A DNA stretch of 61,969 nucleotides, taken from NCBI GenBank assembly GCA_947479055.1, contig CANJYE010000017.1, forward strand, positions 1 through 61,969, in the 5' to 3' direction. This DNA is from Erythrobacteraceae bacterium. Lineage in GTDB: Bacteria; Pseudomonadota; Alphaproteobacteria; Sphingomonadales; Sphingomonadaceae. Under the pieces are notes generated by a model. That model was not told the DNA's origin. It was given only the letters and a program-made list of their open reading frames with translations, and searched no databases. The position numbers and the translations under genes are program-made. Below, piece after piece: positions 44,155 through 52,874 of the stretch (positions within the stretch are counted from its first letter, which is position 1; the number at the start of each line of letters is the position of its first letter).

Positions 44155-45138
44155 ATGTCGAACCTACCCAAACCCGACGCGGCTACGCTGCTTGAAATAT
44201 ATCGCAAGGCCTCGCTGATCCGTCACAATGACCTTCGTGTGGTCCGGGCGATGAAGGCGGGCCTCCTGATGACCCCGTATTATTCGCCACAGGGCCAGGA
44301 GATCATTCCGGCGGCGCTTTCAGTCAGCCTGAACGACAATGACAAGCTCTGCACGATCTATCGCGGCACGCATGACATGCTGGCCAAGGGTTTCCCGCTC
44401 GGACCCCTGTGGGCGGAGCTTGCGGGACGGATAACCGGAAGCTGCAAGGGCAAGGGCGGCACGATGCACCTTACCCACCCGGAAAGCGGCTGCATGGTCA
44501 CGACTGGTGTCGTCGGTTCCTCGATGCCCATCGCCACCGGCCTTGGCTGGGCAGCCAAGCTGGACGGCAAGGGCGGCGTCGCCGTCGCCAATTTCGGCGA
44601 CGGCGCTGCCAACATCGGAGCCTTCCATGAGTCGCTCAACCTTGCGGCTCTCTGGAAACTGCCCGTAATATTTGTGTGCCAGAACAATCTCTATGCGGAG
44701 CACACCACCTACGCCAACTCGACCGCCGTCGATCGGCTATCGAAGCGGGCCGCCGGCTACGGCATGGACGGCGTCACGGTGAACGGCAATGACGCCGATG
44801 AAATGTATGGTGCGGCCAAGATCGCCATCGACCGTGCCCGTGCCGGCGAAGGCCCGACGCTGATCGAGGCGCTGACCTTCCGCTTCAACGGTCATCTGAT
44901 TGGTGATGCTGCGGGTTACATTCCGAAGGAAGAGTTCGCCCAAGCGAAGGCCAATGACCCGTTCCCGATGCTGCGGGCGCGCGTCATCGCAGACGGCATC
45001 GCGACAGAGGCCGAGATCGATGCCATCGACGCCGACATCAAGGCGCAGATCGAAGCGGCGGTGGATGCCGCGTTCAAGGCTGATCTGCCCGATCCTGTCG
45101 AATTGAAGCGCGACGTGTTCGCCCACGAACTGGCTTGA
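44155..45138 (+). CDS. TPP-dependent dehydrogenase E1 alpha subunit
   Basis: 327 residues from ATG 44155 with AAGGAGG. TPP-binding motif GDGAANIG running to NN (148-178) and an EIIPAALSVSL start fit pyruvate/acetoin-dehydrogenase E1 alpha. With the next three genes it makes an oxidative C-C-cleaving, acyl-CoA-forming complex. The length and short N-terminus are nearer to acetoin dehydrogenase AcoA than to pyruvate dehydrogenase, so an alpha-diketone or alpha-hydroxyketone is as likely a substrate as an oxoacid. Confidence 0.9.
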   Translation: MSNLPKPDAATLLEIYRKASLIRHNDLRVVRAMKAGLLMTPYYSPQGQEIIPAALSVSLNDNDKLCTIYRGTHDMLAKGFPLGPLWAELAGRITGSCKGKGGTMHLTHPESGCMVTTGVVGSSMPIATGLGWAAKLDGKGGVAVANFGDGAANIGAFHESLNLAALWKLPVIFVCQNNLYAEHTTYANSTAVDRLSKRAAGYGMDGVTVNGNDADEMYGAAKIAIDRARAGEGPTLIEALTFRFNGHLIGDAAGYIPKEEFAQAKANDPFPMLRARVIADGIATEAEIDAIDADIKAQIEAAVDAAFKADLPDPVELKRDVFAHELA

Positions 45139-45149
45139 GGAGCGAGACG

Positions 45150-46130
45150 ATGACGACAGAAACCATGAACACAATCCAGGCCGTGAATCTCGCGATGCAC
45201 GATGCCCTTGCCGCAGATCCGAAGCTCCTCATTCTGGGCGAGGACGTCGGCGATCTTGAAGAAGGCGGCGTAGCGGGCGCTACAAAGGGGCTTTCGACCG
45301 CATTCGGCGATCATCGCGTGAAGTCCACTCCGATCTCCGAGCAGGCGATCATCGGTGCGGCCATCGGCGCATCGCTCGGCGGCTATCGCGTCGTGGCGGA
45401 GATCATGCTGATGAACTTCACCGCGGTGGCAATGGACATGATCGTCAATCACGCGGCCAAACTTCGCTTCATGTCAGGCGGCCAGACCAATGTCCCGATC
45501 GTCATTCGCACGATGACTGGCGCGGGAATGTCCAACGGCGGGCAGCATAGCGACTATCTTGAAGCCTGGTTCGCCCACACGCCCGGCATCAAGGTCGTCG
45601 CGCCGTCTAACCCGTCGGATGCCTATGGCCTGTTGAGGGGCGCTATCGAGGATCCGGATCCGGTGCTGTTCATCGAGAACTTGCCGACCTACTGGAATCC
45701 GGCCCCATTTACCCGTGAAGTGCTTCCGTTAGGCAAGGCCAATGTGGTCCGCGAGGGCAGCGATGTGACGATTATCAGCTATGCTACGATGGTTGCACCG
45801 TCGCTCGCGGTCGCCGAGCAGTTGGCTGGCGAAGGCATCTCGATCGAGGTGGTAGATCTTCGCACCATCGCTCCGTGGGACAGGGAAACGGTGCGGGCTT
45901 CGGTGGAAAAGACTGGTCGCGCGCTCATCGTGCATGAGGCGGTGAAGGAGTTCGGCGTAGGTGCGGAAGTCGCGGCGGACCTCAACGAGCATCTGTTTGG
46001 GAAGCTCAAGGCACCCGTCCGCAGGCTGGGCGGCGCCTTTTGCCCGGTTCCTTATTCGAAACCGCTGGAAACGGCATTCGTGCCTTCTTCGGATGAGATC
46101 GAAAGAACAATCCGTGGCCTCGTCGCCTGA
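45150..46130 (+). CDS. TPP-dependent dehydrogenase E1 beta subunit
   Basis: 326 residues from ATG 45150 after GAGGAGCG; an upstream TTG inside the E1 alpha stop region is less likely. LGEDVGDLEEGGVAGATKGL and TPISEQAIIGAAIGASLGGYRVVAE are standard E1 beta motifs, and QHSDYLEAWFAHTPGIKVVAPS follows. Pairs with the E1 alpha 11 bp upstream. Confidence 0.93.
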   Translation: MTTETMNTIQAVNLAMHDALAADPKLLILGEDVGDLEEGGVAGATKGLSTAFGDHRVKSTPISEQAIIGAAIGASLGGYRVVAEIMLMNFTAVAMDMIVNHAAKLRFMSGGQTNVPIVIRTMTGAGMSNGGQHSDYLEAWFAHTPGIKVVAPSNPSDAYGLLRGAIEDPDPVLFIENLPTYWNPAPFTREVLPLGKANVVREGSDVTIISYATMVAPSLAVAEQLAGEGISIEVVDLRTIAPWDRETVRASVEKTGRALIVHEAVKEFGVGAEVAADLNEHLFGKLKAPVRRLGGAFCPVPYSKPLETAFVPSSDEIERTIRGLVA

Positions 46131-46144
46131 AGGGAAAAGTGAAT

Positions 46145-46375
46145 ATGGCAACCGAAATACTTCTTCCGAAACTTGGATTCTCGATGAACGAAGGTGAACT
46201 GACAGAGTGGCTGGTCGCCGATGGCGGCCAGGTAACCGAAGGTGAGCCGCTATTCTCGGTGGAGAGCGAAAAGTCGACCAACGAAGTTGAGGCCCCCGCT
46301 TCGGGGACGCTCAAGGTCCTCAAGCCGATCGGTGAGGTTTACGAAGTCGGCACGGTCATCGGGATCATCGAGTAA
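46145..46375 (+). CDS. Stand-alone lipoyl-domain protein (split E2)
   Basis: 76 residues from ATG 46145; GTG 46139 is an alternative closer to the AGGG site. Single biotinyl/lipoyl domain: LPKLGFSMNEG, then SVESEKSTNEVEAP with Lys43 as the lipoylation site. In normal E2 enzymes this domain is fused to the catalytic domain; here it ends with a stop and the catalytic part is the next gene, starting on the very next base. Confidence 0.92.
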   Translation: MATEILLPKLGFSMNEGELTEWLVADGGQVTEGEPLFSVESEKSTNEVEAPASGTLKVLKPIGEVYEVGTVIGIIE

Positions 46376-47128
46376 ATGGATCTCAACTCCCTGATTGGCT
46401 CGTTGCCGCCCCTGCCGGAGGCGGACTTCGCTGAATTCGGCGAGGTCGAGGTACGCAAGCTGACCCGGGTCCAGCGGATGACCGGGCAGTTCCTCGCGCG
46501 CAACTGGATCGCCATCCCGCACGTCTCGCATCACGATGAAATCGACGTAACGGGTGCCGAACTGCGTCGAGCAGAGTGGAACAAGGCCAACCAGGGCACC
46601 AAGATCACGCCGGTGGCGCTGCTGGTCAAAGCACTGGCGATGGCACTGGACGAGTACCCGCAGTTCAACGCCTCGCTCGCCGGCGATGGACAGTCGATTG
46701 TCTTCAAGAAATACTTCAACATCGGAGTGGCCGTCGACACGCCCGGCGGCCTTCTGGTTCCCGTTTTGCGGGAAGTCGACAAGCTGGGTCTGTCCGAGAT
46801 CGCCGAGGCTGTCGCGGCGATGGCTGAGAAGGCGCGTACCAAGGGCCTGTCCATCGCGGAGATGTCCGGCAGTTCCATATCGCTGACCTCGCTGGGCCAT
46901 CTCGGTGGAACGGCCTTCACGCCGATCATCAACGCGCCCGACGTGGCCATTCTCGGTGCCACGGCAATGGTGGAGCGACCGGTCCGAGGGGCAGAGGATA
47001 CGATCGTCTGGAAGAAGATGCTGCCCTTGTCGTTGAGCTATGACCACAGGGTCATCAACGGAGCAGACGCCGCCCGCTTCGTGAACGCTATCGGTAGGAC
47101 TTTTGCAAGCGACGTGCTCTTCGCCTGA
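46376..47128 (+). CDS. 2-oxoacid dehydrogenase acyltransferase catalytic domain (E2 without lipoyl domain)
   Basis: 250 residues. ATG directly follows the TAA of the lipoyl gene. Only the trimer-forming catalytic domain is present, with active-site SYDHRVINGADAARF (His224). No lipoyl domain, and the roughly 25 residues before the catalytic part are too short for a usual peripheral-subunit-binding domain that would hold E1/E3. No dihydrolipoamide dehydrogenase gene is near, so E3 must come from the host. Confidence 0.92.
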   Translation: MDLNSLIGSLPPLPEADFAEFGEVEVRKLTRVQRMTGQFLARNWIAIPHVSHHDEIDVTGAELRRAEWNKANQGTKITPVALLVKALAMALDEYPQFNASLAGDGQSIVFKKYFNIGVAVDTPGGLLVPVLREVDKLGLSEIAEAVAAMAEKARTKGLSIAEMSGSSISLTSLGHLGGTAFTPIINAPDVAILGATAMVERPVRGAEDTIVWKKMLPLSLSYDHRVINGADAARFVNAIGRTFASDVLFA

Positions 47129-47163
47129 AGGCGCTGCACAAATCTCCATACAAGGCTGACACA

Positions 47164-49401
47164 ATGACCTTCGCGGTGACGGAAACGCAAACGATACTTG
47201 GCGACATGCTGAGCCGTCTGCTGGACGCGGAAAACAACTTTGAAGATCGCCGGCACAGGCTTTCTTCGAACAATCCGGACCGCCTCGCGCTTTGGCCCGT
47301 CCTTGCGGAGCAGGGCATACTAGGCGCCGCCTTCAGCGAAGAGGCAGGTGGCTATGGCGGGACGATGCGTGACATAGCGGTGGTCATGACCGAAGTGGGC
47401 CGCAAGCTGGTTGTGGAACCGGTGCTTTCGGCTGCGGTCTGTGGCAAGGCCCTCGAAGCTGCCGGGCTTGATATCGCCGGCTTGATCGAAGGCCACGAGT
47501 TCATCGCCTTCGCGCATGACGAGTCTCATGATCCGTTCGCCCGAAGGGCGACAACGGCAGCCCAATCCAGCGACGGGTCCTACCGGGTTGATGGACGCAA
47601 AGTCGTTGTCCGGCATGCGGACGTGGCTGACAGATTCGTTGTCACCGCAACATTGGACGGTGTGACCAAGGCATTTCTGGTTGATCGGAAGGCTGAAGGG
47701 CTTCAGTTCACCACTTTCAGGCTGATCGACGGGTCTTCTGCGGCGACGATTGTTTTCGGCGGCTCGCCCGCCACGCTTCTCGCAGATGAGAAAACAGTGT
47801 CCGAGTTGCTGTCCGTCTGCCTCGTTGGCGTTGCCGCGGAGACATCGGGGATCGTGTCGGCACTGAATGCTGCGACATTTGAATATCTGAAAACCCGCAA
47901 ACAATTCGGGGTGCCTCTCGCATCGTTCCAAGCGCTCCAGCACCGCGCTGCTGACATGCATATGGCTGCCGAAGAGGTGCGTGGCATCGTTGACCGCGCC
48001 ATTACTGCCCTCGATAACGGCACGGAAGACCGATTTGCGCTGGCGAGTGCGGCAAAGGCCATGGCCGACGAAGCAGGCCGTCTGGTCGGTCATGAGGCTG
48101 TCCAGATGCATGGGGGAATGGGCGTCTCCGATGAGTTGGACGTCAGCCACTACATGCGTCGTCTCGCTGCCATTCGTGCCGAACTGGGCAATGTGACTGC
48201 GCTGCGCGCCCACTTCGCGCAGAGTGGCGCAGGCATCATTGCAGAATCCGCGTTCCGTTCCGAAGTGCGTGAGTTCGTCCATCAGAACCTGCCCGCAGAC
48301 ATTGCGCGCAAGGGGGCGCTTGGCCTGGAGGTAACCAAGTCCGACTATGTGCGCTGGCAAAAGATCCTGCGGGGAAAGGGATGGTTTGCGGCTGCCTGGC
48401 CAAAGGAGCATGGCGGGGCCGGCTGGAGCTTGGATCAGCAACTGATCTTCCTTCAGGAAGCTTCGATCAACAACGCGCCCATGATCATCCCTTACGGGGT
48501 GAACATGGTGGGTCCGGTTCTGCAAGCCTTCGGCACCCGCGAGCAGCAGGACAAGTACCTGCCCGGTATCCTCTCAAGCGATACCTGGTGGTGCCAGGGC
48601 TACTCCGAGCCCAATTCCGGCTCGGATCTAGCCTCGCTCAAGACCACCGCATTACGACAGGGCGACCACTACACCGTCAACGGCACGAAAATGTGGACCA
48701 CCGAGGCCCACTGGGCCGACATGATGCATTGCCTTGTCCGCACCAGCCAGGAAGGCAAACCGCAAAGCGGAATTTCGTACCTGTTGATCGACATGAATTC
48801 GCCGGGGATCGATGTAAGGCCGATCGTGACAATCGACGGCCAGCATCACACGAACCAGCTGTTTCTTGACGAGGTCAAGGTGCCGGCAGAAAATTTGGTT
48901 GGCGCCGAGGGCGATGGCTGGAAGATCGCGAAGTTCCTGCTTTCGCATGAACGTGTCGCCATCGCCGATACAGGCCCCAAGTTGAGGCTGCTTGCGACCA
49001 TCAAGGCCATGCTGGCTGATCTTCCGCCTTCAATATCTCGTGCGCGTCTTGCCGACAAGCTGGCGGATGCTGAGATACAGATGCTTACGCTCTGCTCTCT
49101 GGAAGCAAGTTACGTGGCGCGTTGGGCGGATGGGATGTCCAAGGATGGCCCGGAAGCATCGCTGCTCAAGATCCGGAGTACTGAGATATTCCAGTTACTG
49201 ACGGAGATTGCGCTTGAGATCGAAGGCCCGTTGGGAGCCGTCCACGATCCCGCCGATCTGCACCTTGGGCCTGACGGCAGTTTTTCGCCGGTACAGCGGG
49301 CCAGTTTCATGGCGCATCAATATCTTTACGGTCGTTGCTGGTCGATCTTCGGCGGCACCAACGAGATCCAACGCAACCTGATAGCGCGCGCAATTCTCTA
49401 A
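47164..49401 (+). CDS. Double-headed acyl-CoA dehydrogenase (two fused ACAD domains)
   Basis: 745 residues, about twice the usual length. Residues 1-360 form a first ACAD-like half ending with QMHGGMGVSDELDVSHYMRR; residues 365-745 form a second with CQGYSEPNSGSDLA and IFGGTNEIQRNLIA. The layout resembles the alpha2-beta2 ACADs of actinobacterial steroid catabolism, where two different subunits make one active site, here joined in one chain. Last gene of the large operon, 35 bp after E2. Confidence 0.92.
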   Translation: MTFAVTETQTILGDMLSRLLDAENNFEDRRHRLSSNNPDRLALWPVLAEQGILGAAFSEEAGGYGGTMRDIAVVMTEVGRKLVVEPVLSAAVCGKALEAAGLDIAGLIEGHEFIAFAHDESHDPFARRATTAAQSSDGSYRVDGRKVVVRHADVADRFVVTATLDGVTKAFLVDRKAEGLQFTTFRLIDGSSAATIVFGGSPATLLADEKTVSELLSVCLVGVAAETSGIVSALNAATFEYLKTRKQFGVPLASFQALQHRAADMHMAAEEVRGIVDRAITALDNGTEDRFALASAAKAMADEAGRLVGHEAVQMHGGMGVSDELDVSHYMRRLAAIRAELGNVTALRAHFAQSGAGIIAESAFRSEVREFVHQNLPADIARKGALGLEVTKSDYVRWQKILRGKGWFAAAWPKEHGGAGWSLDQQLIFLQEASINNAPMIIPYGVNMVGPVLQAFGTREQQDKYLPGILSSDTWWCQGYSEPNSGSDLASLKTTALRQGDHYTVNGTKMWTTEAHWADMMHCLVRTSQEGKPQSGISYLLIDMNSPGIDVRPIVTIDGQHHTNQLFLDEVKVPAENLVGAEGDGWKIAKFLLSHERVAIADTGPKLRLLATIKAMLADLPPSISRARLADKLADAEIQMLTLCSLEASYVARWADGMSKDGPEASLLKIRSTEIFQLLTEIALEIEGPLGAVHDPADLHLGPDGSFSPVQRASFMAHQYLYGRCWSIFGGTNEIQRNLIARAIL

Positions 49402-49404
49402 AGA

Positions 49405-49439
49405 ACAGCGCGACAAAACGTGTCGTTTTGCCGCGCTGT
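49405..49439 (+). terminator. Hairpin terminator of the large beta-oxidation operon
   Basis: Sixteen-base arms 49405-49420 and 49424-49439 with one mismatch and loop TGT, starting four bases after the stop codon. Upper stem is AT-rich, lower stem GC-rich. No long T-run follows. Confidence 0.6.
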
Positions 49440-49507
49440 AGATCGCCGTTTGTAAGGCTAGTTAACGGCTCGACAAGCGCAAGCCGGTACCTCAATTCCC
49501 GGTGCGA

Positions 49508-49903
49508 TCAGAGGAAGATCGTCTTCTGTCCGCCAGCCTTGTGGACGGCCGACTCGCCAGCCGGGTAGCTGTCGAAAACACTGCGATCGATATGCATGCC
49601 GCTATACTGCTCCATGATGTTGGGAGCATCGCAGCAGTCGAGCAGCGCCGCGGTGAGTCGCTTGAATTCGGGGTCATCGCGCAGCTCACGCACCACGGTT
49701 TCATCCCAGGACGCGAAAACGACGAACTCGTTAGGGTCGCGCGCCCATCCCTGGAATGCGAACTTGCAACCGCGCTCATAATATTCACCCGCGGTTTCGC
49801 ACATTTCTTCGAAGTTCTTGATAAACTGCTCGCGCTTTGCGGGGTCTACGTGGAAACGGGTGCTGAAGCAGTTGCGGTCACGGATCCATGGACGGTTTTT
49901 CAT
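49508..49903 (-). CDS. Dimeric alpha/beta-barrel (ABM/EthD-like) protein
   Basis: 131 residues from ATG 49903 with AGGAG. RFHVDPAKREQFIKNFEEMCETAGEYYERGCKFA followed by FVVFASWDE is the pattern of antibiotic-biosynthesis-monooxygenase or EthD-type ferredoxin-like barrels. Such proteins act as small cofactor-free monooxygenases or have no known reaction. Single gene on the minus strand, convergent with the large operon. Confidence 0.75.
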   Translation of the reverse strand: MKNRPWIRDRNCFSTRFHVDPAKREQFIKNFEEMCETAGEYYERGCKFAFQGWARDPNEFVVFASWDETVVRELRDDPEFKRLTAALLDCCDAPNIMEQYSGMHIDRSVFDSYPAGESAVHKAGGQKTIFL

Positions 49904-49957
49904 AAGCTCTCCTGCTCAAGATGCGGCGCCGCCGACAGCGCACGTTTTCGAATAATC

Positions 49958-49965
49958 GGTACTAA
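49958..49965 (+). promoter_or_regulatory. Recurrent motif copy (GGTACTAA) in divergent promoter region
   Basis: ATAATCGGTACTAAAAC lies between the ABM-like gene (minus, starts 49903) and the hydrolase gene (plus, starts 50138). It shares 13 bases (TAATCGGTACTAA) with the copy before the Rieske gene at 10.7 kb. Confidence 0.5.
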
Positions 49966-50137
49966 AACATAGAGGCCGCGACATCGGAGTCAAGGTGGCA
50001 GATGTGAGAGCTGCAGGAGGAAATGCACCTGCGATGTTCATCAGGGCTAAACGGCATTGCGTGGGCGAAGGTATCGGGTTAGGAGATTAGGATGGGAAGA
50101 CTAATGGGGTCGCCTTGTGTGGAGGTTTGCTGAGGGC

Positions 50138-50965
50138 ATGGCAATCAGGAAAGGATATGTCGATACGCGGGATGGGCAAATCCATTACCGTTACAACGAG
50201 GTCGGTAGCGACATTCCGATCCTGTTTTTCCATATGACGGCAAGCTCGTCCGCATCCTTCGAAAGCATGATGGAGGCGCTTGACGGCTTTCGTCCGATGT
50301 ATGCGTTTGATCTGCCGCATTACGGCCAAAGCTTCATGCCGACCGCCGAACCCTCATACGAATATGTCGCCGATGTCCTCATGGAGGCAATCGACAATCT
50401 CGGTATAGGGCGCTTCCATTGCTTCGGCCATCACGGGGGAACCAATGTCTCCGCACAGATGGCCGCCACTCACCCTGACCGCGTGGCCAGCATCATGCTC
50501 GCCGGCGTGACCTATCCGACTATGGAAGAGAGCGAGCGGAACAAAGTCATCATCTACGACAATCCTCCCGATATCCGCGGGTCCCAAGCGATCACGGCCT
50601 GGACGCGAGTGGTAAAGGATTGCGACACATCTCCGCCCGTTGAGCCAGGCGCTGCATTCTATCCGGTGCCTGCGGAGATCTATCATCGCGAACTGATCGA
50701 TACACTTATGGCGGGAACGGAGTGGCACTGGGGGTATCGTGCCGTTTTCAAGCACAACATGCCTGATGTGCTGGCGCTGGCGAAGTGCCCCATATTGCTG
50801 ATCGCAGGACGCCGGGACATTGTTTTCTTCTGGCATGAGCGGGCCAAGATGGCGCTGCCGCAGGCTGAAGTCGTGGAGCGCGATGGGTATGGCACATATT
50901 ATTGCACCTTTGCTGGCCAGGATCTCGCGCCGTTCGTCAAGGAGTTCATCACGAGAGTCAGTTAA
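50138..50965 (+). CDS. Alpha/beta-hydrolase-fold protein with His at the nucleophile position
   Basis: 275 residues from ATG 50138; an upstream GTG at 50117 is possible. Alpha/beta-hydrolase order: oxyanion region FFHMTASSSASF, FDLPHYGQS, nucleophile elbow, and FHHERAKM-like C-terminal part. The elbow reads FGHHGGT (96-102) with His99 where Ser, Cys or Asp is expected. It may be a non-canonical hydrolase or a C-C lyase working without a covalent acyl-enzyme. Followed by SRPBCC and oxidoreductase genes on the same strand. Confidence 0.82.
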   Translation: MAIRKGYVDTRDGQIHYRYNEVGSDIPILFFHMTASSSASFESMMEALDGFRPMYAFDLPHYGQSFMPTAEPSYEYVADVLMEAIDNLGIGRFHCFGHHGGTNVSAQMAATHPDRVASIMLAGVTYPTMEESERNKVIIYDNPPDIRGSQAITAWTRVVKDCDTSPPVEPGAAFYPVPAEIYHRELIDTLMAGTEWHWGYRAVFKHNMPDVLALAKCPILLIAGRRDIVFFWHERAKMALPQAEVVERDGYGTYYCTFAGQDLAPFVKEFITRVS

Positions 50966-51032
50966 GGCCCGTCTCATCTAATCTGGTCTTAGGCAGTGCC
51001 TGACCGGGACAATCACGAAAAGGAGCAGGACA

Positions 51033-51539
51033 ATGAGTAAGTTTCAAAGGGGCCATGCGGAAACGCGGGGAGTGGTAAATGCGTCGCCGGAAGATGTTTG
51101 GGAATTGCTCACGGATTGGGCAGGATTCGATCGGTGGTGGGTGAAGCCCTCTGAGGGCGGCCGGCCAGGACCTGAGCTTGCGCGGGTAGAGCTGGTTGAT
51201 CCGGCAGACCAGATTCCCAGGAGGCGCGTCATCCATCACGTAACCGGGTCGGCTGTTGACGAAACGCTGCTTCTTCAGGACGACGAGACCCGTCGGATTT
51301 ATTACAACATGATCTTCCGGCCAAATCCGGGCGGGGCGGTCTTACGGAGCGAATTCAGGAATTACCTCGCAACGACGCTTGTCGATGCGCTTCCGGATGG
51401 CACCACATTGATGACGTTTAAATCAGAATTCGATCTGGTTGAAGGTGCGGACATGCCCTTTATGCAATCGATCATCGAGCGGACCTATACAGACGCAATC
51501 CTCAATGGATTCCGACGTTATTTCGCGAAAAAATCCTAA
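51033..51539 (+). CDS. SRPBCC (START/polyketide-cyclase-like) protein
   Basis: 168 residues after AAAGGAGCAGG. ASPEDVWELLTDWAGFDRWW is the Bet v1/START-like first helix region. Paralogue of 15410-15913. Presumably binds a hydrophobic intermediate; no catalytic residues can be assigned. Confidence 0.78.
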   Translation: MSKFQRGHAETRGVVNASPEDVWELLTDWAGFDRWWVKPSEGGRPGPELARVELVDPADQIPRRRVIHHVTGSAVDETLLLQDDETRRIYYNMIFRPNPGGAVLRSEFRNYLATTLVDALPDGTTLMTFKSEFDLVEGADMPFMQSIIERTYTDAILNGFRRYFAKKS

Positions 51540-51584
51540 ATATTAAACGTGTTGCGCAGGTCAGCGCATTGAGAAGGAATCAGA

Positions 51585-52337
51585 ATGAAGGTGGGTATCA
51601 TCGGCGTCGGCAACATTGGCGGCACGCTTGCGAAAAAGTTCGCAAGGGCAGGGCACGAAGTTCAGGTGGCCGCCGCCAGAGGTGCCAGCCAGATACGGCA
51701 GCAAGTCGAGGAGATGGGGGCGCAGGCGGTCGAGGTTACGGACGTGGCAAAGGGCGTGGATGTCCTGATATTGTCTGTTCCATTCTCGGCCATGCCCGAA
51801 TTGGCGAGCGCGGTTGCCAAGGCTCGGCCAGACGTAGTGCTGATCGATACCTCGAACTACTATCCGTTCCGGGATGGTCAGATGGCCGAACTGGACAATG
51901 GCAAGCCCGAAAGCGTCTGTTCGTCCGAACAGATCGGCCGACCTGTGATCAAGGCTTTCAATGCCGTGCTTGCCTTCACCCTTGCAGAACGAGGACTGCC
52001 GGCTGGCGCTAAAGGCCGGCTTGCATTGCCCGTCGCCGGTGACGATTCACGCGGCAAAGCGATTGCGGCCGAGTTGGTCGAGGCCGCCGGGTTCGACGCG
52101 GTCGATGCAGGTGGGCTGGCTGAATCCTGGCGGCAGCAGCCGGGAAATCCTGCCTATTGTACTGAGCTGACGAGTGCCGAACTACGTGATGCGCTCGCAT
52201 CAGCGGAGCTTGGCCGCGGTGCCCGAAAACGTGAAGAGCTCATGGCTGAGTTCATCGCAGCGTCTGCATTCCCGGATCACGACACGGTAATCAGGCGTAA
52301 CCGCGAGGTTGCCGCAACGCGTGACCTTGCGGCATGA
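51585..52337 (+). CDS. NADP oxidoreductase, F420-dependent NADP reductase-like
   Basis: 250 residues, AGAAGGAA upstream. GIIGVGNIGGTLAKKFARAGHEV is a Rossmann NAD(P) motif of the coenzyme F420-dependent NADP oxidoreductase-coenzyme-binding family. The family also contains many NADPH-dependent reductases unrelated to F420. A damaged paralogue follows directly. Confidence 0.82.
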   Translation: MKVGIIGVGNIGGTLAKKFARAGHEVQVAAARGASQIRQQVEEMGAQAVEVTDVAKGVDVLILSVPFSAMPELASAVAKARPDVVLIDTSNYYPFRDGQMAELDNGKPESVCSSEQIGRPVIKAFNAVLAFTLAERGLPAGAKGRLALPVAGDDSRGKAIAAELVEAAGFDAVDAGGLAESWRQQPGNPAYCTELTSAELRDALASAELGRGARKREELMAEFIAASAFPDHDTVIRRNREVAATRDLAA

Positions 52338-52370
52338 AAGGCCGCCCGTTAGTGTTGGCAACAGTACGTC

Positions 52371-52840
52371 GTGACGGAAAAGCCCATGCGAATTGGTATT
52401 ATCGGGTCCGGTCATATTGGAAAGAAACTGGTCGAGAGACTGTGTGCAGCCGGTCATCAGGTCAAATTCGCCAATTCGAGAGGACGGCAATTCATAAATG
52501 AGCAATTGCAGTCGGGCGGCGCAAACGCCGTCCACGCCCCGGAAGCTGCCAATGAGGTCGATGTTCTGTCCTGTCAGTGCCACTCGCGCGTATTCCTGAG
52601 GTTGTGCAGATTGTTGCCCGTGTCCCAGACAATACAGTGCTGATTGATACGTTCAATTACTTCTCTGTGCAGGATGTCCGGATTGAAGCGATTGAACAGG
52701 GGCAAGTCGAGAGTGAATGGGTGCAAGAGCAGTTGGAACGCCGCGCGGTCAAGGCATGGTCCGCAATAGGCGCGGATCCCTACGACCGCAAAGCCTTGAA
52801 CAAGAAAAAATTTGTCGAACAGTCACCAGCTATCGGCTGA
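52371..52840 (+). pseudogene. Frameshifted and shortened NADP oxidoreductase paralogue
   Basis: Frame one (52371-52643) gives MRIGIIGSGHIGKKLVERLCAAGHQV and then loses similarity; another frame (from about 52577 to 52840) continues with PLARIPEVVQIVARVPDNTVLIDTFNYF, matching VPFSAMPELASAVAKARPDVVLIDTSNYY of the upstream gene. The shift lies near 52570-52580. The second frame stops about 100 residues before the normal end. A duplicated gene that has decayed, or a sequencing error for the shift but not for the short end. Confidence 0.8.
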
Positions 52841-52874
52841 AGCCTTAGATCCGGGACAGTTGAAGGGTAAATCC

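Noticed and set aside
47320..48525. 401-codon minus-strand frame across the double ACAD
   Set aside because: Shadow of a clearly coding plus-strand gene.
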